Below, piece by piece: positions 17,618 to 24,114 of a stretch of DNA of 24,130 nucleotides. A model generated the notes under the pieces. It had not been told where the DNA came from and did no database searches. It saw only the letters and a list, made by a program, of their open reading frames with translations. Location: the NCBI GenBank assembly GCA_938023895.1, contig CALJDH010000323.1:1-24130 (forward strand), in the 5' to 3' direction. This DNA comes from an uncultured Aliiroseovarius sp. (GTDB taxonomy: Bacteria > Pseudomonadota > Alphaproteobacteria > Rhodobacterales > Rhodobacteraceae). A program made the translations under genes and the position numbers. Numbering within the stretch: the stretch's first letter is position 1; each line of letters starts with the position of its first letter.

Positions 17618-17684
17618 TCGGCCAATTGGGTCTGGGAAGACTTCCTCCCTGTCAGACTGCCGCGCCTTCGGGCGCGGTTTTTTT
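17618..17684 (+). ncRNA. Candidate small RNA 1 (orphan terminator with UUCCUCCC motif)
   Basis: A textbook terminator on the plus strand (17660-17684) has no plus-strand gene before it: the previous plus-strand gene ends at 15946 and the neighbour is antisense. Just upstream, GTCTG (17630-17634) and CAGAC (17653-17657) can pair and enclose TTCCTCCC (17642-17649), which is complementary to Shine-Dalgarno sequences. Such anti-SD motifs are known in alphaproteobacterial stress RNAs (CcsR/cuckoo type), but the two-hairpin form of that family is not evident here. The 5' end is a guess based on a weak TTAACC-16-TATTCA promoter (17584-17611). Confidence 0.42.
17660..17684 (+). terminator. Strong intrinsic terminator, UUCG tetraloop
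   Basis: CCGCGCC and GGCGCGG form a perfect 7-bp GC stem around TTCG, followed by seven T. It works only in the plus direction; on the minus strand there is no T-run. Confidence 0.92.
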
Positions 17685-17775
17685 ATCGTGTTCAATACCT
17701 TGCGCGAGAACGCACGCGGATCTGACCGATGGCGCAAAAAGTTTCAAATATGTCGATTACACCTCACTTTCTAAC

Positions 17776-17804
17776 TTGACCGGCACATGCAAGTGACATA
17801 GCGT
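17776..17804 (+). promoter_or_regulatory. Candidate promoter of small RNA 2
   Basis: TTGACC (17776-17781) and TAGCGT (17799-17804) are 17 bases apart. The -35 is good and the -10 weak. A start near 17811 would give a transcript of about 69 bases ending at the next terminator. Confidence 0.3.
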
Positions 17805-17810
17805 CGCCCC

Positions 17811-17879
17811 TATAAGCCGGCCTGTCCGGCAGGGAGAGAAATTCGAAAGGGATCCGCGTCAGCGGGTCCCTTTCTTTTT
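17811..17879 (+). ncRNA. Candidate small RNA 2 (two hairpins, second a terminator)
   Basis: A second orphan unit lies between small RNA 1 and the IalB-like gene. GCCGG (17816-17820) and CCGGC (17826-17830) form a short 5' hairpin. A purine-rich single-stranded AGGGAGAGAAATT follows, then a very strong terminator hairpin. No open frame with a start and ribosome binding site fits before the terminator. The 5' end depends on the TTGACC promoter and is uncertain by several bases. Confidence 0.42.
17845..17879 (+). terminator. Strong intrinsic terminator upstream of the IalB-like gene
   Basis: A 13-bp stem, GAAAGGGATCCGC with GCGGGTCCCTTTC (one T-G pair), has a GTCA loop and TTTTT directly after. 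It is plus-strand oriented and has no protein gene before it. Confidence 0.92.
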
Positions 17880-17909
17880 GGGACGCTGGAACGGCGCATT
17901 TCTGCTGAT

Positions 17910-17944
17910 TTGACTGTCCGCCGATCATCTGTATCGGCGGTCAA
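17910..17944 (+). promoter_or_regulatory. Inverted repeat over a candidate IalB promoter
   Basis: CCGCCGAT (17918-17925) and ATCGGCGG (17933-17940) form a perfect 8-bp stem with a 7-base loop, extended by TTGA (17910-17913) and TCAA (17941-17944) with a bulge. A possible promoter TTGACT (17910-17915) with TATCGG (17932-17937) coincides with it. No T-run follows, so it is not a terminator. It could be an operator or a leader structure. The rest of 17945-18063 shows nothing more. Confidence 0.35.
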
Positions 17945-18063
17945 CCGCCACCCGGTCTGTTCCACCCTGAATTCCCACCGATCAAACAGATTTCCACCTG
18001 ACACCCCTGTGGCGCCATGCTATCCCATCCCCAATAAAAGTGATTTCGAAACAAGGAACGATC

Positions 18064-18699
18064 ATGAACATCGAGCTGATCAAATCCCTCTCGTTGATGG
18101 CTGCACTTTCGCTGGGCACAGCTGCCATGGCACAGGACAATTCGGAAGCAAGCACGGCCGAAGCTCCGGCCACGCAACCCGCCGTTGATCTGGGAGAACC
18201 CGTCGACGCGACCCGGCAACCCGGCCAGACCTATGTCGAGAAAGTCACCGGCGACTGGGAGCGTAAGTGCATCAAGCTGCCTGAAGGCCAAGGTGACGAT
18301 CCCTGCCAGATGTACCAGCTGTTGAAGGACAACACCGGGAACGCGGTTGCCGAGATTTCGCTGGGCAAGCTGCCCGAAGGGGCTCAGGCCGTGGCGGGGG
18401 CGACCGTGGTTGTGCCGTTGGAAACGCTCCTGACACAGCAGCTGACCATCTCAGTCGACGGATCGCAGGGCCGTCGCTATCCGTTCCGTTTTTGCACCCA
18501 GCTGGGCTGTGTGGCCAATATCGGTTTCACAGCTGACGAGATTGCCGGCTTCAAAGCTGGCGCGAACGCCGTTGTGTCGATTGTTCCGGCAGCCGCGCCT
18601 GATCAACGCGTGAACCTGACGATGTCCCTAACGGGCTTCACAGCGTCCTATGACGAGCTGGTGACGCCGGTTCCGAACCCCGCACCTGCCGCACAGTAA
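18064..18699 (+). CDS. Exported IalB-family protein (invasion-associated locus B-like)
   Basis: 211 residues from the ATG at 18064, which has AAGGAA seven bases upstream; the frame is open a little further (18040), but that start has no such site. Residues 1-23 are a signal peptide with cleavage expected at AMA/QDN, so the product is periplasmic or outer-membrane associated. A low-complexity Ala/Pro/Glu linker (25-55) precedes the IalB domain, with GDWERKC (63-69), C69 and C81, then RFCTQLGC with C144 and C149, probably two disulfides. Bartonella IalB promotes erythrocyte invasion, but the family is common in free-living alphaproteobacteria, where its role is unknown. It is a single gene with its own terminator. 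Confidence 0.88.
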   Translation: MNIELIKSLSLMAALSLGTAAMAQDNSEASTAEAPATQPAVDLGEPVDATRQPGQTYVEKVTGDWERKCIKLPEGQGDDPCQMYQLLKDNTGNAVAEISLGKLPEGAQAVAGATVVVPLETLLTQQLTISVDGSQGRRYPFRFCTQLGCVANIGFTADEIAGFKAGANAVVSIVPAAAPDQRVNLTMSLTGFTASYDELVTPVPNPAPAAQ

Positions 18700-18720
18700 G
18701 CATCTCATACTAAACAGCTA

Positions 18721-18747
18721 AACGCCGCCTGATATGGGCGGCGTTTT
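18721..18747 (+). terminator. Terminator of the IalB-like gene
   Basis: AACGCCGCC and GGCGGCGTT form a perfect 9-bp stem with a 7-base loop, then TTTT overlapping the stem end. It starts 21 bases after the stop and faces the convergent synthase gene, for which it has a weaker T-run. Confidence 0.85.
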
Positions 18748-18775
18748 ACGTTGGAGAGGGGTGCTTTTGGTGTTG

Positions 18776-19984
18776 TCAGTGCGCCCGCAGAGCAAGGACA
18801 GCATTCAAGCCGCCAAAAGCAAACGCGTTCGAGAGAACTGCACCAACCTTCACATCGCGCGCCACATTCGGCACCACATCCAGCGCACATTCCGGGTCTG
18901 GCTCTTCATATCCGATCGTGGGCGCAATCACGCCGTCGCGCAACGCCATGATACAGGCCAAAAGCTCGACCGCGCCGGTGCCGCCAATCAAATGACCATG
19001 CATGGATTTGGTAGACGAAATCATTAGTTCGTCCGCGTGATGCCCGAACGCATCGGCCACTGCTGCGCATTCTGTTTTGTCATTGGCCGCCGTACCGGTT
19101 CCGTGAGCGTTGATATAGCACACATCCTCGGGGTTCAGGCGTGCATCTCGCATCGCACCGGCAATCGCCCGCGACGCGCCCTGTTTCGATGGCATCACAA
19201 TATCCGCCGCGTCCGATGTCATGGCAAAACCCACCACTTCGGCCAATATCTCGGCCCCGCGTGCCTTTGCGTGCTCGTATTCCTCGAACACAAACACCGC
19301 TGATCCTTCGCCTTGCACCATCCCGTTGCGATTGGCCGAGAACGGACGACAGGCGTCTTTCGACATGACCCGTAGGCCTTCCCACGCTTTGATCCCACCA
19401 AAGCACAACATCGCCTCGGACCCGCCAGTGACCATGACATCTGCCATACCGGTCCGGATCATCTGCATCGCTTGACCCATGGCGTGGTTCGAACTGGCAC
19501 AGGCCGTCGCCACGGTGAAACTTGGTCCTTTAAGGTTCCATTCCATCGACACATGACTGGCGGCCGCGTTGTTCATCAGCTTGGGCACGACAAACGGATG
19601 CACCCGGTTCTTGCCGTCCTCGTATACCGAGCGATAGTTCTCATCCAGCGTGTTCATCCCACCGCCGGACGTACCCAGAACCACGCCCGACCGTGCGGCA
19701 AGTTCGCCTGAGAAGGTTAAGCCGGATTGGGTAATGGCCTCACGCGCGGCAATCAGGGTGAACTGTGTGAAGCGATCATAAAGCGCGATTTGCTGTCGGT
19801 TGAATGTCTTGTCCGGCTCGTAGCCTTTGACCTGCGCCCCGATGCGGATCGACAGGCGTTCGACGTCCTGAAACTCGAGATTTGAGATCCCGCACCGCCC
19901 CTCGCGCATGGCTTCAAGCGTTTCAGACACATTACGGCCAAGCGCGTTAATCGTGCCTTGGCCGGTGATGACAATACGTTTCAT
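18776..19984 (-). CDS. Beta-ketoacyl-ACP synthase, FabF-like
   Basis: A 402-residue thiolase-fold condensing enzyme. The catalytic set is complete: nucleophile C162 in TACASSNHAMG, H294 in NAHGTGTAAND, and K326/H331 in TKSMHGHLIGG. It should extend acyl chains on an acyl carrier protein with malonyl-ACP. The gene lies three bases after a small ACP gene and in the same direction as lpxD, which suggests a specialised condensing enzyme rather than the housekeeping FabF, normally found with fabD-fabG-acpP. The KSMHGH variant instead of KSMTGH also marks it as a side branch. Substrate chain and product are unknown. Confidence 0.9.
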   Translation of the reverse strand: MKRIVITGQGTINALGRNVSETLEAMREGRCGISNLEFQDVERLSIRIGAQVKGYEPDKTFNRQQIALYDRFTQFTLIAAREAITQSGLTFSGELAARSGVVLGTSGGGMNTLDENYRSVYEDGKNRVHPFVVPKLMNNAAASHVSMEWNLKGPSFTVATACASSNHAMGQAMQMIRTGMADVMVTGGSEAMLCFGGIKAWEGLRVMSKDACRPFSANRNGMVQGEGSAVFVFEEYEHAKARGAEILAEVVGFAMTSDAADIVMPSKQGASRAIAGAMRDARLNPEDVCYINAHGTGTAANDKTECAAVADAFGHHADELMISSTKSMHGHLIGGTGAVELLACIMALRDGVIAPTIGYEEPDPECALDVVPNVARDVKVGAVLSNAFAFGGLNAVLALRAH

Positions 19985-19987
19985 AGT

Positions 19988-20254
19988 TTAGGCGGCTTGA
20001 TCCGCAACCAAACCTTCGACCGCGCGAATGATGGCGGCGACCGACGAGATGTCAAAATCGCTTGCCGACGGATCGTTGGCATTGAACGGCACAGAGATGT
20101 CAAAGGCTTCTTCAATGGCGAAGATGCTTTCAACCAGACCCAAACTGTCGATGCCCAGATCTTCCAAGGTTTGATCGAGGCTGACATCGCCCGGCTCCAA
20201 AACGGCTTGCTCGGCGATGATGGCGATGACGCGGTCCTGAATGGTTTCAGACAT
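19988..20254 (-). CDS. Acyl carrier protein (secondary)
   Basis: An 88-residue acidic protein with the phosphopantetheine site DSLGLVES, serine S37, in the normal four-helix ACP pattern (LEDLGIDSLGLVESIFAIEE). It is longer and more divergent at the C-terminus (NDPSASDFDISSVAAII) than housekeeping AcpP. Its place between lpxD and a ketoacyl synthase suggests it carries the acyl chain made by that synthase, perhaps for transfer by LpxD. By context it recalls the special ACPs of lipid A synthesis such as AcpXL, but I cannot claim it is AcpXL. AAAGGGAA upstream supports the ATG. Confidence 0.88.
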   Translation of the reverse strand: MSETIQDRVIAIIAEQAVLEPGDVSLDQTLEDLGIDSLGLVESIFAIEEAFDISVPFNANDPSASDFDISSVAAIIRAVEGLVADQAA

Positions 20255-20281
20255 GTGGTTCCCTTTCGCGTTGGCGAATTT

Positions 20282-21388
20282 CTAGCCCTTGTCCACCAGT
20301 TTTGTAACTGTTTTTTGAAGCTCACGTAGCGTCTCGGCCAGACGCGGCAAGCGACGCAGTTCGCGCCGGATCGCCATTTCCGTCTCGATCTTCACGGCGG
20401 GACTGCCCAGCACCGCGCGTCCCGCAGGGACGTTGGTATAGATGTTGGTGCCTCCGCCCGCGATCACGTCATCCCCGATGAAGATGTTGTCACTGACGCC
20501 GACTTTGCCGCCCAGCACAACGCGGTTTCCGATCTTGGCCGATCCCGACACCCCTACGTTGCCACACATCATCACGTCTTCGCCCACTTCAGCGTTATGG
20601 CCGACCTGAACCTGACAGTCGATCTTGGTGCCACGTCCAATCCGCGTAGCCCGGATGGTGCCACGGTCGATGGTCGAGCTTGCGCCCAGTTCCACATCGT
20701 CCCCGATTTCAACGCCGCCCAGCGAATGAACCCGCGCCCAATGCGCGCTGCCTTCAACGGCGCCGGCGGCTTCGCCTTCGGCCATTCCACCGCGCAGGCT
20801 TTCTACGGCACTTTCTTTGTCCAGCGTGACAAACGAGAAACCGTCTCCGCCAACGACCGAGTTGGATTGCCCGGTATAGCGGTTCCCAATGGAGCAGAGA
20901 TGCGCAATACGCGCGCCCGGATGCAAGGTCAGATCGTCGCCAATCACAGTTCCATATCCAATCGAGGCATGGGCTCCAATTTGCGCATTTGCTCCGATTT
21001 TCACATCCGCCCCGATCACAGCCAAAGGACCAATGCACGCGCCCTCTCCGATCTCGGCGCTTTCATCGACAACGGCGCTGGGATGGATACCCGGAGCAAT
21101 GCCCAGACCCGGATCCAAGGCGCGGGTCAGCATGGGCATCGCGGTTTTGCCGCGCGCCATGCAAATTGCACCGTCCAGACCAAGCGCCTGCCAATCTGCC
21201 CCGTCCCACAACAACGCAGCGCGGGCGTGACCCGCGGAAATGCCCTCGGCGTATTTCGGATCCATCGCCAATGCCAACTGATCCGCACGGGCATCTTGCG
21301 GTTCGGCAGCTCCGGACAGGGCAATGCTGCCATCGCCGTGGACGTCGGCCCCCAATGCGGCGGCAATCTCGGAAAGGGTGAAAGTCAT
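20282..21388 (-). CDS. lpxD: UDP-3-O-acylglucosamine N-acyltransferase LpxD (possibly a second copy)
   Basis: A 368-residue left-handed beta-helix acyltransferase, which adds the 3-hydroxyacyl chain to the amino group in the third step of lipid A synthesis. The N-terminal uridine-binding domain (about 1-100) ends in GIHPSAVVDESAEIGEG. The hexapeptide repeats run from 103 to about 325, with catalytic H264 in VGHNAEVG. There is an acidic insert at about 190-220 before the HSLGG segment. The C-terminal helix (335-365) fits ACP docking. AGGAG six bases upstream fixes the start. It is not beside bamA, fabZ or lpxA as the main lpxD normally is, but leads an ACP and a condensing enzyme. Confidence 0.92.
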   Translation of the reverse strand: MTFTLSEIAAALGADVHGDGSIALSGAAEPQDARADQLALAMDPKYAEGISAGHARAALLWDGADWQALGLDGAICMARGKTAMPMLTRALDPGLGIAPGIHPSAVVDESAEIGEGACIGPLAVIGADVKIGANAQIGAHASIGYGTVIGDDLTLHPGARIAHLCSIGNRYTGQSNSVVGGDGFSFVTLDKESAVESLRGGMAEGEAAGAVEGSAHWARVHSLGGVEIGDDVELGASSTIDRGTIRATRIGRGTKIDCQVQVGHNAEVGEDVMMCGNVGVSGSAKIGNRVVLGGKVGVSDNIFIGDDVIAGGGTNIYTNVPAGRAVLGSPAVKIETEMAIRRELRRLPRLAETLRELQKTVTKLVDKG

Positions 21389-21404
21389 TCAACGCTCCTT
21401 TAAT

Positions 21405-21431
21405 GGTGCCGGGCTTCTGCGCCCGGGCACC
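21405..21431 (-). other. Strong intercistronic hairpin between the transpeptidase gene and lpxD
   Basis: GGTGCC plus GGGC pairs with GCCC plus GGCACC (one bulged G) around a 6-base loop, in the 55-base gap. On the transcribed minus strand it is followed by ATTAAAGGAG, not a T-run, so it is more likely a processing or stability element, or a weak terminator, lying just before the lpxD ribosome binding site. Confidence 0.5.
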
Positions 21432-21443
21432 GCACTAAAGGAT

Positions 21444-23063
21444 TTAACCATCCACGGCAGGAAGTGCTACCCCGGCATTCTGCAAAGCGGCCCAAACTTT
21501 TGCATCCCGCCCATAAATATCGCGACGATAGTTCACGCGGCCCTTCACCGGCGCCACAGCGGTACGATAGACGATATGCACCGGTACGTGCTGCTCCAAA
21601 TCAATCTGGGTCTCGCGGCGGGTATCCAATGCATTGTGGAAGGTCGCTTTGGGATTGCTACTTTGTTTGGCCAGAAGCGCATAGGCGAAATCAAACGGAT
21701 CGCTCAGGCGGATACAACCGTGGCTAAACGCACGCACTTCGCGGGCAAACAAGCTCTTCGAAGGTGTATCATGCAGATAGATGTTGTGTTTGTTTGGGAA
21801 CATGAATTTCACCAACCCCAGCGCATTGCGTGAGGACGGCGCCTGCTTGATCGCAAACGGGAAACTGCGTGCCGTAAATTCGTTGAAATCCATCCCCTCT
21901 CGGCTCACCACACGCCCCCGGCTGTCGATCAGTTTCAAATGGCTGACCGCGTTGGGGTTCTTCTTAAGCATCGGCAAATATTCTTTGGTCGCGATCGAGC
22001 GGGGCACGTTCCAGGTGGGGTTAATCACCATGTGCTCCATCACATCCGAGAACTCGGGGCTGCGTTGGTCCGAGACGTTCTTGCCAATGACCGAGCGGGT
22101 CCGGAAGGTCACCGCGCCGTTGTCTACGATTTTCGCAGTAAAATCAGTCAGGTTGACCCAGACATGGCGTGCGCCACGGTCGAAGTTAGTCCAACGCTCG
22201 CGCTCCATCGCCACCAGCACCGCGGCCAAACGTTTCTCGGGCGAGACGTTGATCTCGGCAATGGTGCCTTTCCCGGCGACCCCATCATCGGTCAGGCCAT
22301 GATCGGCCTGAAACTGCTGCACAGCTTTTTGGATCGACGCATCATAAGTGCGGCTGGCCGAGCGGTTCAGATATCCCATACGGACCAAGCGGTTGCGCAG
22401 CGCAATGACGGCATCACCCGACTGGCCGGGCTTTAGTTTCTTTGCCGACACAGTCTTGCCCCAGCCGCCGTGTTGAATGGTCTCTTCCAGACGCAGTTTT
22501 TCACGCATCAGACGGCCATACTCAGCATGGTGTGGTGGCAAAGATTTCAGGTATCCTGCGGGCGACGCGGCGGCGAAGTCAGACAGAATATCAGCACCGT
22601 CTTTGCGCTCGACTTTGCGGACAATGCCACTGTCAATCTTAGACGGCGTCAGAATACCCGTGTTCACGCCCTGCGCATAGTCCACCAACAGCGTAGAAAG
22701 CTCGACCTCAAGCGCACCCAGTTGGCGCACTGACGTGACATTTGCCATGCGCGCTTTCAAATCCTCCAGGTCGACCGCTGGAAGCCCGTGGTCCGGCGCT
22801 TTGGACAAGGCCACAAACAAAGCTTTGCGTCGGGCCATATCTTCCGCAGATGCTCCGGTCCAGATCGGCTGATAGGCGTTTGCCCGATAGAACGCAGCAA
22901 CTTCGCTTTCACGGGCGGCGGCCTCGGCCACCGACTGCGCAAAGGCAGAGACCGAGCTTTGCGCCGCGATAGGCGCCGGGGAAGAGAAACTCAGAACAGC
23001 GGCCCCAATGGCTGCAAAAGCAAAGCTCACAAAAGGGGCACGTGCAGGCAAATTTTTCGTCAT
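21444..23063 (-). CDS. Exported L,D-transpeptidase, YcbB/LdtD type
   Basis: A 539-residue peptidoglycan enzyme. Residues 1-34 are a signal peptide ending near PIAA/QSS. An N-terminal scaffold region follows (about 45-195), then a PG_binding_1 domain (about 210-270, LKPGQSGDAVIALRNRL to DDGVAGKGT). The large YkuD catalytic domain (about 298-500) has H431 in YLHDTPSKSLF and the nucleophile C450 in SHGCIRL. The size and domain order match YcbB, which forms 3-3 crosslinks, rather than the small Ldt enzymes. The start has only a weak GGA upstream. It is divergent from a second peptidoglycan gene and is followed after 55 bases by lpxD on the same strand. Confidence 0.93.
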   Translation of the reverse strand: MTKNLPARAPFVSFAFAAIGAAVLSFSSPAPIAAQSSVSAFAQSVAEAAARESEVAAFYRANAYQPIWTGASAEDMARRKALFVALSKAPDHGLPAVDLEDLKARMANVTSVRQLGALEVELSTLLVDYAQGVNTGILTPSKIDSGIVRKVERKDGADILSDFAAASPAGYLKSLPPHHAEYGRLMREKLRLEETIQHGGWGKTVSAKKLKPGQSGDAVIALRNRLVRMGYLNRSASRTYDASIQKAVQQFQADHGLTDDGVAGKGTIAEINVSPEKRLAAVLVAMERERWTNFDRGARHVWVNLTDFTAKIVDNGAVTFRTRSVIGKNVSDQRSPEFSDVMEHMVINPTWNVPRSIATKEYLPMLKKNPNAVSHLKLIDSRGRVVSREGMDFNEFTARSFPFAIKQAPSSRNALGLVKFMFPNKHNIYLHDTPSKSLFAREVRAFSHGCIRLSDPFDFAYALLAKQSSNPKATFHNALDTRRETQIDLEQHVPVHIVYRTAVAPVKGRVNYRRDIYGRDAKVWAALQNAGVALPAVDG

Positions 23064-23088
23064 GTCATGTCCGAAATAAATGAGATCG

Positions 23089-23103
23089 TACTGATGTTCA
23101 GTA
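23089..23103. promoter_or_regulatory. Inverted repeat in the leader of the transpeptidase gene
   Basis: TACTGA and TCAGTA flank TGT, a perfect 6-3-6 repeat 26-40 bases before the start codon. It is an operator or leader-hairpin candidate. The rest of the 366-base divergent gap 23064-23429 holds the promoter listed at 23305 and no gene that I can support. Confidence 0.3.
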
Positions 23104-23304
23104 TTCCAACATCTGGTTAAGGCTGTCTATTCACAATCCTGAAAAGCAAGGCAGGTTTTGCGAAATGTACTTAAACTGTTTCCGGAATACCTTACCTCAA
23201 CCTGTCCGAGTGCAGCACGCGCGCCACGGTTAACCCCAGTTTCTCGATTTTCAGCAAATTCCCGCCGATTTTTCTTGAACCCGTTAAGGGACTGAAAACT
23301 CTAC

Positions 23305-23333
23305 TTGGCGCACGATTCGAGTTGTGTCATAAG
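23305..23333 (+). promoter_or_regulatory. Candidate promoter of the DUF882 gene (extended -10)
   Basis: TTGGCG (23305-23310) and CATAAG (23328-23333) are 17 bases apart, and TGT directly before the -10 fits an extended -10. Transcription would start near 23340, leaving a leader of about 90 bases. Confidence 0.45.
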
Positions 23334-23429
23334 AAGGCACGTCTGGGGAATAGGCAAACACACCACCCCGATTTGACCACAGAGTCAGGCGGGTATGGTG
23401 ACAGGCAAGCGACGGGACACGCTACGACA

Positions 23430-24011
23430 ATGACCTACGGGACTTCGAACGGCTTGAAATCGGGCATCACTCGGCGCGGGCTACTTGGGGCTTTTGCAGC
23501 GACGGCTGTGACATCTGCACCCATGTATGCGAACGCGGCGGGCTTTTTGCGCGGAGGCGGCGATGTGCGCCGTCTGGCCATGTATTCGGGCCGCACCGGC
23601 GAAACCATCAATATGATCTATTGGGTTGAAGGCAAATACATCAAAGATGCCTTGAAAGAGATCAACCACTTCATGCGCGATTGGCGCACGGATACCTCGA
23701 TCAAGATCGACACCCGCACCATCGACATCATGGCAGCTGCCCATGGCCTGATGGATGTGCGCGAACCTTACACAATGCTGTCGGGCTATCGCTCGCCCAA
23801 GACAAACGCCATGCTCCGCTCGCGCTCGCGCGGGGTGGCCAAGAACTCGCTGCACATGAAGGGTCAGGCAGCAGACCTGCGCCTGAAGACCCGTTCGGTG
23901 AACCAGATGTTCAAAGCGGCTGTCGCCTGTAACGGCGGTGGCGTCGGCAAATACTCCGGCTCGAACTTCGTACACATGGATTGCGGTGTGATCCGGACCT
24001 GGGGCCGTTGA
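23430..24011 (+). CDS. Tat-exported DUF882 (YcbK-like, M15-type) peptidase
   Basis: 193 residues from the ATG at 23430. The N-terminus has a twin-arginine signal, ITRRGLLGAF (13-22), then a hydrophobic stretch and a likely cleavage near ANA/AGF (about 36). The catalytic domain has GYRSPKTN (119-126), zinc ligands H142 and D149 in SLHMKGQAADLR, and H182 in NFVHMD, the pattern of D-Ala-D-Ala carboxypeptidase-like M15/DUF882 proteins such as E. coli YcbK (MepK), a murein endopeptidase acting on 3-3 crosslinks. The open frame reaches back to a TTG at 23322, but the Tat signal then lies too deep, so the ATG is preferred although its ribosome binding site is weak. It is divergent from the transpeptidase that would make its substrate bonds. 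Confidence 0.9.
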   Translation: MTYGTSNGLKSGITRRGLLGAFAATAVTSAPMYANAAGFLRGGGDVRRLAMYSGRTGETINMIYWVEGKYIKDALKEINHFMRDWRTDTSIKIDTRTIDIMAAAHGLMDVREPYTMLSGYRSPKTNAMLRSRSRGVAKNSLHMKGQAADLRLKTRSVNQMFKAAVACNGGGVGKYSGSNFVHMDCGVIRTWGR

Positions 24012-24035
24012 TCCCACTGCTTATAAGATAGATCC

Positions 24036-24059
24036 AAAAGCGCCCTCGGGCGCTTTTTT
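24036..24059 (+). terminator. Terminator of the DUF882 gene
   Basis: AAAAGCGCC and GGCGCTTTT form a perfect 9-bp stem with loop CTCG, with six T overlapping the right arm and tail. It lies 25 bases after the stop. Confidence 0.93.
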
Positions 24060-24114
24060 GTTGTGGCGCGGTAGGTTGTTTGGCATCAAGCCCTGAACGA
24101 TTGACGAGGCCCCG

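Noticed and set aside
17645..17684. The UUCG terminator as the end of the DUF853 gene
   Set aside because: It has a T-run only on the plus strand and lies upstream of the start of that minus-strand gene.
17580..17700. tRNA, 6S RNA or riboswitch in the DUF853-IalB gap
   Set aside because: No cloverleaf, no CCA end, no long bulged 6S-like rod and no known aptamer core; only terminator-type hairpins are visible.
23322..23429. TTG start for the DUF882 protein
   Set aside because: It would bury the twin-arginine signal about 50 residues from the N-terminus and overlap the best promoter candidate.
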